The position numbers and the translations under genes were made by a program. The notes beneath the pieces were generated by a model. That model saw only the letters and a program-made list of their open reading frames with translations. It was not told the origin of the DNA and searched no databases. A DNA stretch of 64,000 nt from UBA2227 sp036677505 (GTDB lineage: Bacteria > Bacillota_I > Bacilli_A > Erysipelotrichales > Erysipelotrichaceae): contig JAVBWK010000021.1 in the NCBI GenBank assembly GCA_036677505.1, positions 1 to 64,000 on the forward strand, written 5' to 3'. Positions 16,779 to 24,392 of the stretch are shown here, piece after piece. Each line of letters begins with the position of its first letter. The stretch's first letter is position 1.

Positions 16779-17024
16779 TTAATCTCTATTAACATCGTAC
16801 TTATTATGATCTAACTCTGATACCACGAAAAGTTTATATGTTTCGACATTTAAGGAGTCCGCTAAACGTTGGATATTTTCTAGTGAAATGCTTCTCTGAT
16901 ACCTCTCTACTTGGCTAATGTATGTTCTATGTAGACCTGATTTTGATGCCAACTCTTCCTGTGATAAACCCATTGCTTTTCTATAATTTTTAACATTATC
17001 AGCAAATACTTTGATTATATCCAT
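16779..17024 (-). CDS. XRE-family regulator resembling restriction-modification controller proteins
   Basis: An 81-residue single-domain helix-turn-helix protein. Residues about 8-65 carry the XRE pattern NVKNYRKAMGLSQEELA, SGLHRTYISQVERYQR and ISLENIQRLADSLNV. The HRTYIS recognition helix and overall size match controller (C) proteins that time restriction-modification expression. The start at 17024 follows GAGGTG; the longer frame adds 18 unrelated codons. It sits between the PLD-ATPase gene and mcrB, all on the minus strand, and likely regulates one or both. A palindrome upstream could be its own operator. Confidence 0.8.
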   Translation of the reverse strand: MDIIKVFADNVKNYRKAMGLSQEELASKSGLHRTYISQVERYQRSISLENIQRLADSLNVETYKLFVVSELDHNKYDVNRD

Positions 17025-17054
17025 AAAATCACCTCTACGTTTAGTATCGGGTTT

Positions 17055-17073
17055 TGTAGTCAATAGATCTACA
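17055..17073. promoter_or_regulatory. Candidate operator upstream of the XRE gene
   Basis: TGTAG (17055-17059) and CTACA (17069-17073) form an inverted repeat with a 9-base centre, and the 8-base palindrome TAGATCTA lies inside it. The site is 31-49 bases before the XRE start codon, a usual place for autoregulation by controller proteins. Confidence 0.4.
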
Positions 17074-17092
17074 TACAATAAGTAACAAAATA

Positions 17093-17118
17093 AAAATCAG
17101 CCCGTATAAGCTGATTTT
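17093..17118 (-). terminator. Terminator of the PLD-ATPase gene
   Basis: A perfect 9-bp stem AAAATCAGC (17093-17101) / GCTGATTTT (17110-17118) with an 8-base loop, followed by a U-run on the minus strand. It lies 42 bases after the PLD-ATPase stop and separates it from the XRE gene. Confidence 0.7.
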
Positions 17119-17159
17119 ATGAGTTAAGAATATCTATATTCTGATTAACTAATTGAAAG

Positions 17160-19166
17160 TCACTTCCTGTACAAACCAAAGTTATGCCTCTTGAAATCCA
17201 CTTCGAAAAACTCACAAGCCTTTTCAAGATCCATGACTATCCACTCTCTAGACTTTGTCGCTCTCAGATCTTCAGGAAGCTCTTTCAAAATTCGATCTAC
17301 TTCCCATGTTTGACCTGTGTTATAACGCAATTCATTGGCTTTTCTATTAATTACGAATGACTTTCTATTTACTTTCCAGGAGTCTTTGATAATTTTCCTT
17401 GCATGTGCACCTGTTACTCTCTCACTAAAGTAATCATCCAAAGTGAGTTGACGAATATACTTAGGTAGTTCATTCTGATAATACTCTTTAAAAATTTCAC
17501 AGATTATCTCGGATGATACTTTCAGGATATCAGGCGCAGCAGTTAACTCATCATCCTTCAGCTCCTCAATAAGTGAAGGGAGAACCTCTAGCATTCTTCT
17601 GACATATTCTCTATAAAAAGCTGTACTGATATTCTTTTGAACCTTACGAACAATATTACTCTTCATTACTTCTGTATTAGTCAATCCTGCTTGCACTCGA
17701 CAGATAACAGTTCGACGAATGACTTCAGGAGCTACAGCCTTAACGTCCTCGTTTGCACTAATTACAACAGCCGGATATGAGACTAAATTCTCTGATACAC
17801 CAAATTCGTCATTTTTAATTGTCTCAATCGCGTGCTGATTGAATCTTGTTTGTGTAAGATCATCAACAATTATTGGAGCACCTTGAATACTTCTTTTCAA
17901 TCCTTCTATTGCAGAGCGAGTAAAGTCAGGTGCTTGCATTTTTGGTTTTTGACCAATCATCATTTTCAAAAGAGTTTCAAGAAAACTAGTCTTTCCAGCC
18001 TTACTTTGCCCATAGAGCAGTCCAAAAACAGGATATGGCAACAAATTATGATGATTTTTTACTGCCATATTTCTCATTACTGCCATAAACGGCGTTGTAA
18101 AAAACCAGTTTGCAAACTCATAATATCTTGCTTGCATACTCCACACATCACCATGAAATCTGTCATATCCAGACATGTAATGCATAAAAAGCTCTACATC
18201 ATTCTTAATTGCGATTCTTTCAGGATGTAAATCTAAATGCTGTCCATTAAGTATGGCGGTTTTCATCTCAACATCAATAACCAATTGAGGATGCTCTCCT
18301 CTTAACTCTTTTTCTTGGATATTTGAATCAACCATCTTTCTGCGAATGGTTTTTGTTGATTCCGAAGATAAGAATATCTTTCCATTTTTTTCCTTCTTTG
18401 GCATATGAGGCTTTAACTTTTCAGATAATAGTTTAATATCAGTCACGAATCGAACATCCTCATTATTTGAGTAATCTGGTTCAATAACCACAAGTTTCTT
18501 TTTATTAGCAGTTTTCATTACTGGAATCTCTATTGCATTCTCATTAGCATCAGCATTTATTAATGATACAGAGTCAATTGAATCAGAACATTCTTCTTTA
18601 AAAGATTCGAAGGAGTCGTAATACCAATCAAACGCTCTATCACCATCTATATATCCAATGTTTTCACGTTGGTTTCCATGAAATGCTGAATGAGATAGGT
18701 TAGCAGATCCGAAGATTGTTCGCTTCCTGCCATCTTTAGCTCTTAGCAAATAGATTTTCTCATGAGATATACGTTTTCTTGACACAAACAAACGCAATTG
18801 ATCATCATCGATTTTCTTGCATAGATTCAATTTTTGCTTGCTCATATCAGAACGAAGTTTTTCAATTGTTTTTAGTTGATGCGCCATAATCTCTTGTAGA
18901 CTATATGTCATTACTTCGTCACTGCCAAAGATAATTTCGCTATAACAAAACATAGATAATAGCTGGCAAATAAATCCAGTTGAAGAAGAATATGTTATAG
19001 CATAAAGCTCATCAAAACCAAGAAATAACTCCTGCCAATTTAGTGTCAAAGTTTCGATGAACTCAAATTTCACAACATCAATCTTCCCTTGTTGGATACT
19101 CTTAGTTCCATAAGGAAATGATACGCTTTCATCGGCTAAATCAAACAAGGATAAATCGTCATTCAT
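17160..19166 (-). CDS. Fusion of phospholipase D-type nuclease and P-loop (SF3-like) ATPase; candidate defence effector
   Basis: A 668-residue protein. The N-terminal part (about 25-190) is a PLD-superfamily nuclease with one catalytic motif: His135-Glu-Lys137, then GSANLS at 153-158, as in single-motif nucleases that dimerise to form one active site. The C-terminal part (about 340-600) has Walker A GQSKAGKT at 386-393, Walker B PIIVDDL at 431-437, a sensor-like VVISAN at 467-472 and paired arginines at 484-485. This order resembles superfamily 3 (D5-like) helicases. The start at 19166 follows TAGGAG. It sits beside a controller-like gene and McrBC, so nucleic-acid-sensing defence is likely, but this architecture is not one I can name. 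Confidence 0.7.
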   Translation of the reverse strand: MNDDLSLFDLADESVSFPYGTKSIQQGKIDVVKFEFIETLTLNWQELFLGFDELYAITYSSSTGFICQLLSMFCYSEIIFGSDEVMTYSLQEIMAHQLKTIEKLRSDMSKQKLNLCKKIDDDQLRLFVSRKRISHEKIYLLRAKDGRKRTIFGSANLSHSAFHGNQRENIGYIDGDRAFDWYYDSFESFKEECSDSIDSVSLINADANENAIEIPVMKTANKKKLVVIEPDYSNNEDVRFVTDIKLLSEKLKPHMPKKEKNGKIFLSSESTKTIRRKMVDSNIQEKELRGEHPQLVIDVEMKTAILNGQHLDLHPERIAIKNDVELFMHYMSGYDRFHGDVWSMQARYYEFANWFFTTPFMAVMRNMAVKNHHNLLPYPVFGLLYGQSKAGKTSFLETLLKMMIGQKPKMQAPDFTRSAIEGLKRSIQGAPIIVDDLTQTRFNQHAIETIKNDEFGVSENLVSYPAVVISANEDVKAVAPEVIRRTVICRVQAGLTNTEVMKSNIVRKVQKNISTAFYREYVRRMLEVLPSLIEELKDDELTAAPDILKVSSEIICEIFKEYYQNELPKYIRQLTLDDYFSERVTGAHARKIIKDSWKVNRKSFVINRKANELRYNTGQTWEVDRILKELPEDLRATKSREWIVMDLEKACEFFEVDFKRHNFGLYRK

Positions 19167-19241
19167 GTGTTAGCTCCTAAATATCAATTATTATGAAAAT
19201 GCATATCAAATATTCTATTCTTTTCCAACATTGTCTTTCTA

Positions 19242-19270
19242 AATATAACATTGAAGTATACTCTAGTCAA
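19242..19270 (-). promoter_or_regulatory. Promoter of the PLD-ATPase gene
   Basis: On the minus strand TTGACT (19270-19265), a 17-base spacer and TATATT (19247-19242) form a near-consensus promoter about 75 bases before the start. The spacer contains the palindrome AGTATACT (19255-19262), a possible regulator site. Confidence 0.55.
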
Positions 19271-19422
19271 AATTATTATGGCCATAAAATGAATAGACAT
19301 ATGTAACCTATTTTTAGATTGTGGTATAGATTCATAAGATTAGTTGCATTATTAACATTGCTATAGTCTTACCAAATCAACACAAAATCAAGTTTGAGAA
19401 ATTGTTACATTCACTCAATATT

Positions 19423-21006
19423 TCAACCAAGCATATCTTCATTTATTACATCCCACCTGAACAGTTCCCCGCCATATGGAGTGATCAGATCAATGATCCT
19501 CTTAGTAGTCAGGGTCGCCATATTCACATTCGTAGGAATATCCCCAAGCAACACAAATCCGCCGTACTCATTGTCTCCATCCTCATGGATGACCGGCTCA
19601 TGGCGCTCTGCAACCGTGAGATGTTCCTGCTCAAAGAGTGGTTGAACTTCATCCATCTGCTTAGCATCCTTAAATGCCATCCGAAACTCCACCTTCGCAG
19701 ATCCATGGGGCTGTTGATACAGGTTGAAAAACACCAACGCCTGTGAATTATAGGTAGAGAAATACTCATCCAAGGTCGGCATCAGGTTTCTGTACTGATC
19801 ATAGCTGGGATCATCGAACGATTCGATGCTTGCGTATTGGATATCCCAATGCTTAAAGTATCGCTCAATACTCCGTAAGGCTAAGGGATGCGCGTAAATC
19901 AGATAACTCGCCTCAAACGCATCTTCATCCAGTGTCACACCAGCCACAGCCCAACGGTTACTTCGATAAGCGAACATATCGGCCGGACGCACCTGCATGA
20001 TTTCATAAAACATATCTCTATCCGTTCTTAATTTCAGATTTACCGTAAATGCGGTATGACCGTAAGGCTTAACTTCCTGAATCTCTTTCGCAACCGCGAC
20101 GAACTTCGACTTTCTTTTAAAGATAATCATCTGATCGAAATTTTTCCGCCAGAAATATCTCAAGACCAAAAATATGGTCACTAAAAAAATGACAAGCAAT
20201 AGAAGCAGTGCGAGCCCCAGAGACGTCACTGACTCAGAGTATAGTTGTGAGAGCGGCGGATAGAGCCATAATGATACCGGAATCATGGCGGTTGAGGCCA
20301 TGGTGAGAGGCAGTGCATACCTTAATCCGAGAATATAAAATGAGACCGCAAATATAAACAGAAAGCTCAAGGCGGCAATGATCATCAGGATCATTGTGCC
20401 TGTAAGTCCCGGCATTGGGATTTCCAAGGCCAGAAATATCAGAAAGCCAAAATACAGCGCGGTCGATATGAGAAGAACGATTGCACGGACTTTATGTTTG
20501 TCAGGTTCGACATTCTTTATATGAGATGGCGGATATTTCATATGTCTGGACATTTGTTCGATGTACGAATGTACCAGAAAGCGCTGAGGAAACGGAAAAT
20601 CCTCAAAAGACACCTCATTATCTGATTCTGAGGGTTCGGCATAAACTCTCGCCTGAACTTTGATTTTGTTTGCCCAATTTCGGAAAACCCCCGTCGTCTG
20701 TAATATGACCAAAGGAATGATTACAAAATTCTGGGCTCCACTTAGGTTGGTGGTAATTGACAATGCCACACCGATACCGATGGCCGATATCATCGCAAAT
20801 CCCCACACCAAAAAATTTGCTGAACGCTCAAACCCCCATGTGAAATGAAGGGCTGAGAATATGATTATGTAAATGACTGCGACCCAACACGCAATATCTG
20901 CGATTGCGGGGAGGTCACCGGTAAGAGCAAATAACAACAGAGTTATCCCCAAAACCATACCTGCTGTTCCCAATATCTTATGACGGTCATTCATCCAAAT
21001 CAACAT
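19423..21006 (-). CDS. Multi-pass membrane protein of unknown function
   Basis: A 527-residue protein. The N-terminal third has five hydrophobic segments, and a second cluster of about four follows near residues 150-280. The C-terminal 230 residues are soluble and look like a repeated alpha/beta module (YSIERYFKHWDIQ-type and VQPLFEQEH-type segments). A distant resemblance of that part to RraB-like domains is possible, but I could not confirm it. The start at 21006 follows GAGGGTG. It is divergent from the SHOCT/two-component operon. No terminator follows its stop, where AT-rich island DNA begins. Confidence 0.7.
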   Translation of the reverse strand: MLIWMNDRHKILGTAGMVLGITLLLFALTGDLPAIADIACWVAVIYIIIFSALHFTWGFERSANFLVWGFAMISAIGIGVALSITTNLSGAQNFVIIPLVILQTTGVFRNWANKIKVQARVYAEPSESDNEVSFEDFPFPQRFLVHSYIEQMSRHMKYPPSHIKNVEPDKHKVRAIVLLISTALYFGFLIFLALEIPMPGLTGTMILMIIAALSFLFIFAVSFYILGLRYALPLTMASTAMIPVSLWLYPPLSQLYSESVTSLGLALLLLLVIFLVTIFLVLRYFWRKNFDQMIIFKRKSKFVAVAKEIQEVKPYGHTAFTVNLKLRTDRDMFYEIMQVRPADMFAYRSNRWAVAGVTLDEDAFEASYLIYAHPLALRSIERYFKHWDIQYASIESFDDPSYDQYRNLMPTLDEYFSTYNSQALVFFNLYQQPHGSAKVEFRMAFKDAKQMDEVQPLFEQEHLTVAERHEPVIHEDGDNEYGGFVLLGDIPTNVNMATLTTKRIIDLITPYGGELFRWDVINEDMLG

Positions 21007-21138
21007 AATTTCACCCTCACTACGCAACTTCTATTATACGAAAGTATCATCAATTCTGACAGAAGAAATTTGAACGTTCATGTCATATTTCTGCCATAAT
21101 CCTTTGGGATAATAAAGATGCTTAAAGGAGGTGTGCAC

Positions 21139-21306
21139 ATGCCACTGCTATGGATCGCTGCCGGAGTGCTGATTTACTATCTGTTCTTCAAAGACACAAA
21201 AGGATCGTCACACTCAGCTGCTGAAGAGATGCTCAGACAACGCTACGTCAACGGCGAGATTGATGAAGCCCAATACAACCGAATGAAAGAAACACTACGA
21301 AAATAG
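21139..21306 (+). CDS. Small membrane protein with SHOCT domain
   Basis: A 55-residue protein: one N-terminal membrane helix (PLLWIAAGVLIYYLFF) followed by a SHOCT (short C-terminal) helix pair with the hallmark RYVNGEIDEAQYNRMKETL. The start at 21139 sits after a strong AAAGGAGGTG; the ATG seven codons earlier overlaps that site. SHOCT proteins are often oligomerisation or membrane-adaptor elements. It leads an operon with a second SHOCT protein, a membrane-anchored protein, and a response regulator/kinase pair. Confidence 0.85.
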   Translation: MPLLWIAAGVLIYYLFFKDTKGSSHSAAEEMLRQRYVNGEIDEAQYNRMKETLRK

Positions 21307-21324
21307 TGAAAAGGAGAGAAAAAT

Positions 21325-21588
21325 ATGATGTACTTTAATCAAGGATTTGACGGGTTCAGCCGTTGGGGCGGATGTTTCAACCGCGGCTACTTCGGCTATT
21401 TCGGACCGTGGACCATGATGATCGGATGGGGCATTGCGATATTGATCGTTGCACTGATTGTCTGGGCTGTGTTGAAAAAGAAAAGAGAAAATGACCCCAT
21501 TTTACTCAGCTTAAAAGAAAAATTCGTTCGCGGCGAAATCACGGAAGATGAATATCTGAGCAAAAAGAGAACGTTGAATCTGAAATAA
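21325..21588 (+). CDS. Membrane protein with SHOCT domain
   Basis: An 87-residue protein with a Gly/Phe/Trp-rich N-terminus (SRWGGCFNRGYFGYFGPW), one membrane helix (MMIGWGIAILIVALIVWAVL) and a C-terminal SHOCT motif (KEKFVRGEITEDEYLSKKRTL). GGAGAG lies before the first of two adjacent ATGs. The stop overlaps the next start (TAATG). The same SHOCT motif occurs in the preceding 55-residue protein, so the two may interact. Confidence 0.85.
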   Translation: MMYFNQGFDGFSRWGGCFNRGYFGYFGPWTMMIGWGIAILIVALIVWAVLKKKRENDPILLSLKEKFVRGEITEDEYLSKKRTLNLK

Positions 21589-22214
21589 TGAGAAAACTTC
21601 TTGTTGCTCTGATTGTGACCGGGGTCCTGCTTTTAGGAGCAGGACTGACCGGCCTCTTTTTAACTGATGATGACCGTGAAATCCGCGAAGAAGATAAATA
21701 TACTTTGGAAGAACTGACCGAAAACGTTGAGACATTGTTAGAAAACTATAGTGAACCGCTTAAAATATCGATGATCTACGTGTTTGAGGATCGTGATCCT
21801 TATTTCCTGATTACCGAAGTCGATACCGGTCGCGGAGCCATGGAGCTGCGCGCCAGCATCCGGACCGGCCAAATCTACCCCGACCGCTCCATCGCGAGCA
21901 TGTGGAACGTAAAATACATGCAACGCATGAGGAATCGTCGTATAATGGGAGCAGGAATGATGGGCGGCTATACCCGATATTATGATTTCGACAATGAGTA
22001 CACTCATGAAGAAGCCGTCGAAATCGCACAGAACTACGTTACTCTCAAGATGGACGGATATATCCTTGACTCAAACCACCATACCTTCTACGGCTACTAT
22101 GTCTTTCATCTGTTGAAAGACAGTGAAATCGTCGGTATCCTGCGCGTCAATGCATATTCCGGACAAGCAGTATTCAGCCGTTTTAGCGGAACTCTTGTTG
22201 AAATCAATAAATAA
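21588..22214 (+). CDS. Membrane-anchored extracytoplasmic protein, possibly PepSY-like
   Basis: A 208-residue protein with one N-terminal membrane anchor (LLVALIVTGVLLLGAGLTGLF) and an extracytoplasmic part. Residues about 145-205 (HEEAVEIAQNYV ... YYVFHLLKDSEIVGILRVNAYSGQAVF) have the helix-plus-strands pattern of PepSY-like domains; I did not confirm the family. A central Met/Gly/Arg-rich segment (RNRRIMGAGMMGGY) is unusual. Start and previous stop overlap by one base, so it is translationally coupled to the SHOCT gene. It may be the periplasm-side partner of the two-component system downstream. Confidence 0.7.
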   Translation: MRKLLVALIVTGVLLLGAGLTGLFLTDDDREIREEDKYTLEELTENVETLLENYSEPLKISMIYVFEDRDPYFLITEVDTGRGAMELRASIRTGQIYPDRSIASMWNVKYMQRMRNRRIMGAGMMGGYTRYYDFDNEYTHEEAVEIAQNYVTLKMDGYILDSNHHTFYGYYVFHLLKDSEIVGILRVNAYSGQAVFSRFSGTLVEINK

Positions 22215-22223
22215 GGAGAATTT

Positions 22224-22910
22224 GTGACACATCGCATCCTCATCGTTGAAGACCAACCTGAAATCAGTTCCATCGTGCTTCGCTACTTACAAAGCGAAAA
22301 CTACTTGGCCGATGTGGCCCAAGACGGCTTTGATGCGCTCAAACGATTCAACCAACAAATCTACCATCTGGTCATCCTGGATGTCATGATGCCCGGCATC
22401 AACGGCTTTGAAGTGCTTAGAGACATCCGAAACATCTCTGAAGTTCCGGTCATCATGCTCACCGCAAAAAGTGCGGAGGACGATAAAATCACTGGCTTCG
22501 ACTTTGGGGCGGATGACTACATCGTCAAACCTTTCAGTCCCAAAGAACTGCTACGACGAGTGAAAGCGATATTAAGAAGAGTGTATGGGGAGAGTGATGA
22601 AATCATTCTGACCATCCCCCCGCTCAAACTCTACGAAACCCGGATGAAAGTGGAAAAAGACAATGTTGAAGTTGAGTTAACTGCCAGTGAATTCAAACTT
22701 CTCTATGCCCTGATGAAACACAAAGGTCAGATACTGACCCGTGAACAGATTATCCGACAAGCCTTCAGTGATGATTACGAAGGCGTGGATCGTAACATCG
22801 ACTCCCTCATCAAACGTCTTCGCCAGAAAATTGAAGACGACCCCAAAAATCCCACCCTCATCCTCACCAAATACGGTGCCGGATACATGTTTGGAGGTGA
22901 AACACCATGA
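22224..22910 (+). CDS. OmpR/PhoB-family response regulator
   Basis: A 228-residue two-domain response regulator. The receiver has the acidic pair in VEDQPE, phospho-acceptor Asp in LVILDVMMPG near 52, Thr in MLTAKS and Lys in IVKPFSP. The C-terminal winged helix carries ELTASEFKLLYALMKHKGQILTREQ and the DRNIDSLIKRLRQKI recognition helix. It starts with GTG at 22224, nine bases after an AAGGAG site. Its last bases overlap the kinase start (ATGA), so the pair is coupled. Confidence 0.95.
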   Translation: MTHRILIVEDQPEISSIVLRYLQSENYLADVAQDGFDALKRFNQQIYHLVILDVMMPGINGFEVLRDIRNISEVPVIMLTAKSAEDDKITGFDFGADDYIVKPFSPKELLRRVKAILRRVYGESDEIILTIPPLKLYETRMKVEKDNVEVELTASEFKLLYALMKHKGQILTREQIIRQAFSDDYEGVDRNIDSLIKRLRQKIEDDPKNPTLILTKYGAGYMFGGETP

Positions 22911-24274
22911 GCATCCGAAAACTGTGGCTGATCGTGCTGACCTTGGTCGCCACCCTTTCCATTGCTATCAACGCCATAATCCTCACCTCCCTGACTGACC
23001 GCTACTTCAAAACGTATCTCAGTGAAACCTATGAAGAGCATATCGATCAGATGCTTACCTACATTGTAAGTTCATTGAAGCAGGAGAACATTTCTCTGCG
23101 CCAGATGGCCATCGAACTTGAAAGTCATCTGGATACTCCCATCGTCAGAATCAAGCTCTACGGTCCCAACGGACTGCTCTTGGTCGCGGTTGAGGATCGT
23201 GATTATGACCCGCGGGACATCGGACGCATGGGCATGATGGACTTCATGTTCCGCATCGGCGAAGAAGAAGTCGACACTTTCGATGTCATGGACAACGGCG
23301 TTTTGCTGGGAAAACTCAACATCACCAAACAAAGTTCTGCCGAGAGCTCAGTGATTGCCATGATGTTTAAATCCCGACTGTTTGTCAACAGTCTGATCTC
23401 CACCGGAATCGCCCTTATCATCACCCTACTGGTCGGCGCATTCATTAGCAAGCGCATGAGCAAAGACCTCACCGACACCGCACAGCTAGCCTCAAACATC
23501 CAAATCGGCAATCCTCTGGAAAATAAATCCTCCTCCATTCAAGAGATCAGTCAGATTCAAAACAGTCTGCACGATCTCAACACCCGCCTGAAAATCAAGC
23601 AGAAAAGCCGTAAAACGATGGTCGACCAACTCGTCCACCAAACCAAAACACCGCTCACCATCCTGAAATCCCACGTCGAAGCCATGGAAGATGGGGTCAT
23701 CCAGATATCCAAAGAAGAACTGGCCATCTTCCAAGATCAGATCGACCATCTCAACAACATCCTCTCCAATATGAGCACCATGATCGATGCCGAAAAAGAA
23801 AGTGAAACACTCACCCTGGAAACCGTTGACATCCATCAGCTTCTCAACCAAATCATTCTTGGCATGCGCTCACAGTTCGACAAAAAAGGTCTTGAACTGA
23901 AACTCCTCTCAACGACCAAAGTTAAACTGTTGACTGACCCTTATAAACTCAGCCAAGTTCTATATAATCTGCTAACCAATGCATATAAATACACGGAAAA
24001 AGGAAGAGTTGAAATCAGTGTCAAAGAAAATCAAGACACCTTGTCTATCTCAATTTCCGATACCGGTATCGGCATCGAACCTACCGAAATCAACAACATT
24101 TTCAATGCCTATGTTCGCGGCACCTCTGTAACAAAGATTCCGGGAGAAGGCATCGGATTGTATGTCGTTAAAGAGAATCTCACCCAACTGAGCGGATCGA
24201 TCGACGTACAATCAACCCTTGGCAAAGGAAGTACATTCACCATAAAACTGCCAATTAGAGACACACAGGAATAA
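22907..24274 (+). CDS. Sensor histidine kinase
   Basis: A 455-residue membrane sensor kinase. Two membrane helices (about 8-28 and 155-178) flank an extracellular sensor of about 125 residues. The catalytic part has the H-box MVDQLVHQTKTPL with the phospho-His near 245, the N-box LYNLLTNAYKYTE, G1 SDTGIGIE and G2 GEGIGLYVVKEN. It should phosphorylate the adjacent response regulator. The signal is unknown; the operon's SHOCT and membrane-anchored proteins suggest envelope stress. Confidence 0.95.
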   Translation: MSIRKLWLIVLTLVATLSIAINAIILTSLTDRYFKTYLSETYEEHIDQMLTYIVSSLKQENISLRQMAIELESHLDTPIVRIKLYGPNGLLLVAVEDRDYDPRDIGRMGMMDFMFRIGEEEVDTFDVMDNGVLLGKLNITKQSSAESSVIAMMFKSRLFVNSLISTGIALIITLLVGAFISKRMSKDLTDTAQLASNIQIGNPLENKSSSIQEISQIQNSLHDLNTRLKIKQKSRKTMVDQLVHQTKTPLTILKSHVEAMEDGVIQISKEELAIFQDQIDHLNNILSNMSTMIDAEKESETLTLETVDIHQLLNQIILGMRSQFDKKGLELKLLSTTKVKLLTDPYKLSQVLYNLLTNAYKYTEKGRVEISVKENQDTLSISISDTGIGIEPTEINNIFNAYVRGTSVTKIPGEGIGLYVVKENLTQLSGSIDVQSTLGKGSTFTIKLPIRDTQE

Positions 24275-24290
24275 AATCCTGTGTTTTTTT
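24263..24290 (+). terminator. Terminator of the SHOCT/two-component operon
   Basis: An 8-bp perfect stem ACACAGGA (24263-24270) / TCCTGTGT (24277-24284) with a 6-base loop and seven T residues. The kinase stop codon lies in the loop. Confidence 0.85.
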
Positions 24291-24371
24291 ACTTTTTCTT
24301 AGGAACTTTATGATTGTTGACATATTAAGTAGTGAGCATCAATTATACAAAAATACCATCTCCATCCACCA

Positions 24372-24392
24372 AAAAAGGGCAATGCCCTTTTT
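24372..24392 (-). terminator. Terminator of the nucleoside salvage operon
   Basis: AAAAAGGGC (24372-24380) pairs with GCCCTTTTT (24384-24392) around a 3-base loop. It overlaps the amidohydrolase stop codon and ends the long minus-strand operon. Confidence 0.6.

Noticed and set aside
9787..19422. IS element or prophage as carrier of the defence island
   Set aside because: No transposase, integrase, terminal inverted repeats or convincing flanking direct repeats could be found by eye; a shared AAGATTA near both ends is too short.
19423..20100. RraB-like domain in the membrane protein C-terminus
   Set aside because: The resemblance is only in general alpha/beta pattern; no diagnostic motif could be pointed to, so it is left as unknown.
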